Under the pieces are notes generated by a model. That model had not been told where the DNA came from and did not search any database. It was given only the letters and a program-made list of their open reading frames with translations. The translations under genes and the position numbers were made by a program. Positions 7,070 to 9,239 of a DNA stretch of 9,239 bases are shown here, piece by piece (the first letter of the stretch is position 1; every line of letters starts with the position of its first letter). Location of the stretch: NCBI GenBank assembly GCA_004195335.1, contig SDWK01000396.1:1-9239 (forward strand), read 5' to 3'. The DNA is from Shewanella sp. (GTDB taxonomy: Bacteria > Pseudomonadota > Gammaproteobacteria > Enterobacterales > Shewanellaceae).

Positions 7070-7116
7070 GCATACAACTAAATTGATCGTTGAGTTAACC
7101 AGATAAGTGACATCAT

Positions 7117-7141
7117 AAAGGCCTTTTACACGGCCTTTTTT
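7117..7141 (+). terminator. Intrinsic terminator after the yeaD remnant
   Basis: AAAGGCC (7117-7123) pairs with GGCCTTT (7132-7138) around an eight-base loop, with a T run at 7136-7141. It lies 57 bases after the remnant's stop and would end transcription from yeaD, separating it from the next gene. The AAAGGCC stem resembles those of the two other terminators in the window. Confidence 0.85.
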
Positions 7142-7187
7142 GATCCTGCCAAGTCACATTTCTCACCCAATACCTCACAACTTTTTG

Positions 7188-7207
7188 ATTCGATTTTCCT
7201 ATCGAAT
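7188..7207. promoter_or_regulatory. ATTCGAT-N6-ATCGAAT inverted repeat
   Basis: ATTCGAT (7188-7194) and ATCGAAT (7201-7207) are perfect reverse complements around TTTCCT. The site lies about 80 bases upstream of the ydbH-like gene and has no T run, so it is not a terminator. Spacing and arm length suit a dimeric DNA-binding protein. I cannot name one. Confidence 0.35.
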
Positions 7208-7221
7208 ACACCTCATAATCA

Positions 7222-7236
7222 ATTATTTGAAATAAT
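7222..7236. promoter_or_regulatory. ATTATTT-G-AAATAAT palindrome
   Basis: ATTATTT (7222-7228) and AAATAAT (7230-7236) mirror each other around a single G. The palindrome sits where the -35 of the extended -10 at 7241-7249 would be expected. It is AT-rich, so chance is possible. Confidence 0.25.
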
Positions 7237-7240
7237 AGCG

Positions 7241-7249
7241 TGCTAAACT
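7241..7249 (+). promoter_or_regulatory. Possible extended -10 promoter of the ydbH-like gene
   Basis: TG-C-TAAACT at 7241-7249 is an extended -10 with four of six hexamer matches. No clear -35 is present. Transcription would start near 7256, inside the Fur-like site, leaving a leader of about 30 bases. Confidence 0.25.
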
Positions 7250-7253
7250 CAGA

Positions 7254-7272
7254 GATCATTATCATCAATATC
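7254..7272. promoter_or_regulatory. Fur-box-like 19-mer
   Basis: GATCATTATCATCAATATC at 7254-7272 matches the 19-base Fur consensus GATAATGATAATCATTATC at 15 positions, with mismatches at positions 4, 7, 10 and 15. It ends 14 bases before the ATG at 7287, where a bound repressor could block initiation. The AT-rich context makes chance similarity possible, and an iron link for this gene is not otherwise suggested. Confidence 0.35.
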
Positions 7273-7286
7273 GAAATACCCTATCG

Positions 7287-9239
7287 ATGCTGCGGAAATT
7301 ATCTCGTGCAAAGCGGCTCTCACTGGCTTTCACTCTTTTATTACTGACTCTCTTCGTCATAGTGGCGAATACCTATGAACGGCTGGCCATCAGGTTGGCA
7401 AACCAGTACCTCGTTGAATATGACACCCAGATAACTGAGCTAAGCATCCGCCCAGATGCGCTTAACGTGTGGCACTTTCCTCAGTTGACCTTGAATGTTC
7501 ACGGCAGTCGAGTCGCGATAAATGATCTGGTGATTAACTTAGATGAAGGCTTTTCGCCATTTCAGTTCTCTGCAAACCAGATAGATAAAATATCACTGGG
7601 TCAAATTGATGTTGCACTCAATCCTGCCGTGCTCACCGAAGAGGGTAAAAACCTCGATGAACAGGGGCCAACACTGGCACTGGACCTCAATCAACTGCCC
7701 GAGATAGATATCGGTAAAACCTCATTGACTCTGATCGGCACTGACCCGTCACGGCTGAGTCTGGTCATGGATAAGCTACAACTCGATGATACAGGGCAGC
7801 TCAACACCAGTTTGAGTCATCAGGGGAATAAGCTTTTTGATTTATCCGCTAATTTAAGCGAGCAACGTTGGCAAATATCCACCCGTTTGGTATTCGATGA
7901 GTTAACCTCATTCCTCAGCCGTTTATCAAATCAAGAGTTAAATACGAGCGCACTTCTCCCCCTGTTCAACTTAAAGCAGCGGGTAGAAGATGCAAACATC
8001 GAACTCAATGGCAGTCTAAACTCGACTGTCGTTCTTAATCTTAAAACCGCTCAGCTCATGTCGCATCACACACTCACCGACGCCAAGATCGTCTTTGGTC
8101 AACTCGAAGCACTGACGCTTGAGCCGCATTCGGCCGATACCACTCACAATACTGACATGGCAAAAGTGAGCAATAACGTTAGCCTGGAGTTTGAGCTTAA
8201 TGGCCATCTTGCCGATCTCTCACTGAGGCTGCTCCCCTTCTCCTTAAGTCTTGCGCCGAGCCCATCTCAGCAAGACGCGTTGCTTCAACTCATTCATGGC
8301 GATGCAGTTAAACATCAGGCGCAGCAGTTCATTCAGGCTTTAAGTGCTGAGTCATCCCCTGAGATACAACTAAGCCTGAAACAGCCACTCACCTATTCAT
8401 TGCAAGAGAAACAAGTCAACTGGGATCGGCTTCAGCTCAGTATCTCTCAATCAAAAGTCGACGCCACCGTCTCAATCAATGACGCATCATTATCGCTGCC
8501 AAGTCAAAACAGACAGGAGTTACGCCTGAGCGGCAAATGGCTAGTCAGCGCAGAGCATCAACAAGCGCTGTCTATAAATAATCTTTTAGTTGAGCCTCTG
8601 CCCATTGCCGATATTACGCTAGGCACTTCTTCACTGGCATTAGAAGGCGAGTTCTCCATAACCACGAATAATGAAGTGGTTAGTCATGAGGCGACATCGC
8701 CTTTTTCCATTGAACTTAACGTCAATAAGAATGCGCAAATTAAAAGCAATCAATTAAGTGTGAAGCAGCGGCAGACCTCGGCATCGAGCCAACTCAAGTC
8801 CAATTTTTCTTTTAACAATCAAACGGCATGGCTTCGACTCCAAGATGACCTTTCTCTGAGCTACGACGAAACAGGCCTACTCGAGATAGCGCTCCCTAAG
8901 CTAACAATGCACCTGGGCCCAATCTCTTACCGTCACCTCCGCCCCTCTTCTAAATCTAAAACTGTCGAGTTTGATGCTGAAACGCTAACCTTTAGTTCAT
9001 CAGAGCCGAGTCATCTTAGGGTAGACCTTGTTATAAATAGCAATCATAACAATCAAGGCCGTGACAATGACCAGCCTGATGCTGACTTGGAGTTCATCGC
9101 AGCGCCCTTCACATTGGAGTCTTCATTCATCCGGTACGCCGATATAAACCAGGATGCCAAAAACAATAGCAGCGATAGCCTGATCACCACCGAACATATT
9201 CTGTTTAACAGCCAAGGCAGGACTCGATTAGCGATCGAA
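7287..9239 (+). CDS. ydbH: YdbH-like (AsmA/TamB-type) envelope protein, 3' end outside the window
   Basis: The open frame runs for 651 codons without a stop to the window end, so the C-terminus is missing. It starts with a basic stretch (MLRKLSRAKR) and a single hydrophobic anchor (about 11-27), followed by a long, probably periplasmic region of repeated amphipathic beta strands. Alternating patterns such as ISLGQIDVALNP (102-113) and LPEIDIGKTSLTLI (137-150) are typical of AsmA-like bridge proteins. The N-terminal layout, the LPEIDIG segment and the position after yeaD best fit YdbH, which in E. coli works with the lipoprotein YnbE and the periplasmic protein YdbL in phospholipid transport between the membranes. 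No enzyme motif or cysteine cluster is visible. ATG 7287 is the only start after the in-frame TAG at 7236-7238, although it has no recognisable Shine-Dalgarno. Another AsmA-family member remains possible. Confidence 0.72.
   Translation, partial: MLRKLSRAKRLSLAFTLLLLTLFVIVANTYERLAIRLANQYLVEYDTQITELSIRPDALNVWHFPQLTLNVHGSRVAINDLVINLDEGFSPFQFSANQIDKISLGQIDVALNPAVLTEEGKNLDEQGPTLALDLNQLPEIDIGKTSLTLIGTDPSRLSLVMDKLQLDDTGQLNTSLSHQGNKLFDLSANLSEQRWQISTRLVFDELTSFLSRLSNQELNTSALLPLFNLKQRVEDANIELNGSLNSTVVLNLKTAQLMSHHTLTDAKIVFGQLEALTLEPHSADTTHNTDMAKVSNNVSLEFELNGHLADLSLRLLPFSLSLAPSPSQQDALLQLIHGDAVKHQAQQFIQALSAESSPEIQLSLKQPLTYSLQEKQVNWDRLQLSISQSKVDATVSINDASLSLPSQNRQELRLSGKWLVSAEHQQALSINNLLVEPLPIADITLGTSSLALEGEFSITTNNEVVSHEATSPFSIELNVNKNAQIKSNQLSVKQRQTSASSQLKSNFSFNNQTAWLRLQDDLSLSYDETGLLEIALPKLTMHLGPISYRHLRPSSKSKTVEFDAETLTFSSSEPSHLRVDLVINSNHNNQGRDNDQPDADLEFIAAPFTLESSFIRYADINQDAKNNSSDSLITTEHILFNSQGRTRLAIE

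Noticed and set aside
8016..8207. A 63-codon minus-strand frame inside the ydbH-like gene
   Set aside because: It lies entirely antisense to a long, continuous coding frame and has no supporting signals.
1..9239. A hidden defence, phage, CRISPR or mobile-element system
   Set aside because: No spaced repeats, transposase, integrase, nuclease cassette or tRNA-flanked island was seen. Almost all of the DNA is explained by conserved chromosomal genes and their signals.

Overview
The window looks like an ordinary chromosomal stretch from a marine gammaproteobacterium, most probably Shewanella or a close relative. This rests on the gene set (a CpdB-type nucleotidase lipoprotein, a single-chain YibE/F membrane protein, a 596-residue acyl-CoA dehydrogenase with the extra C-terminal domain, a YeaD-type mutarotase and a YdbH-like protein), on moderate base composition with AT-rich intergenic gaps, and on compact GGCC-stem terminators. 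The taxon is inferred from recall of the families, not from any search.

Layout. 1-329 is a gene-free AT-rich leader. 330-2465 (+) encodes an outer-membrane-type lipoprotein metallophosphatase/nucleotidase, closed by an intrinsic terminator at 2478-2502. 2592-3800 (+) encodes a polytopic YibE/F protein. A perfect 36-bp palindrome at 3874-3909 separates it from the convergent acyl-CoA dehydrogenase gene (3998-5788, -) and should terminate transcription both ways. A divergent intergenic region (5789-6043) separates that gene from yeaD (6044-6892, +). Behind yeaD lies a broken second copy of its own 3' end (6941-7059), then a terminator (7117-7141), a palindrome-rich promoter region with a Fur-box-like site, and the first 651 codons of a long YdbH/AsmA-like envelope protein (7287 to the window end). 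That last gene runs off the window.

The genes appear to be separate transcription units rather than one pathway: each is bounded by its own terminator or by a change of strand. Their roles are nucleotide salvage or phosphate scavenging at the cell surface, an unknown membrane function, acyl-CoA oxidation, hexose-6-phosphate anomer interconversion, and probably transport of phospholipid between the two membranes.

I found no mobile element, CRISPR array, RNA gene or defence cassette, and no convincing new multi-gene system. The most interesting signal is the yeaD 3' remnant. Its differences from the intact gene lie mostly at third codon positions, which suggests a divergent yeaD allele left behind by recombination rather than simple decay of a tandem duplicate.
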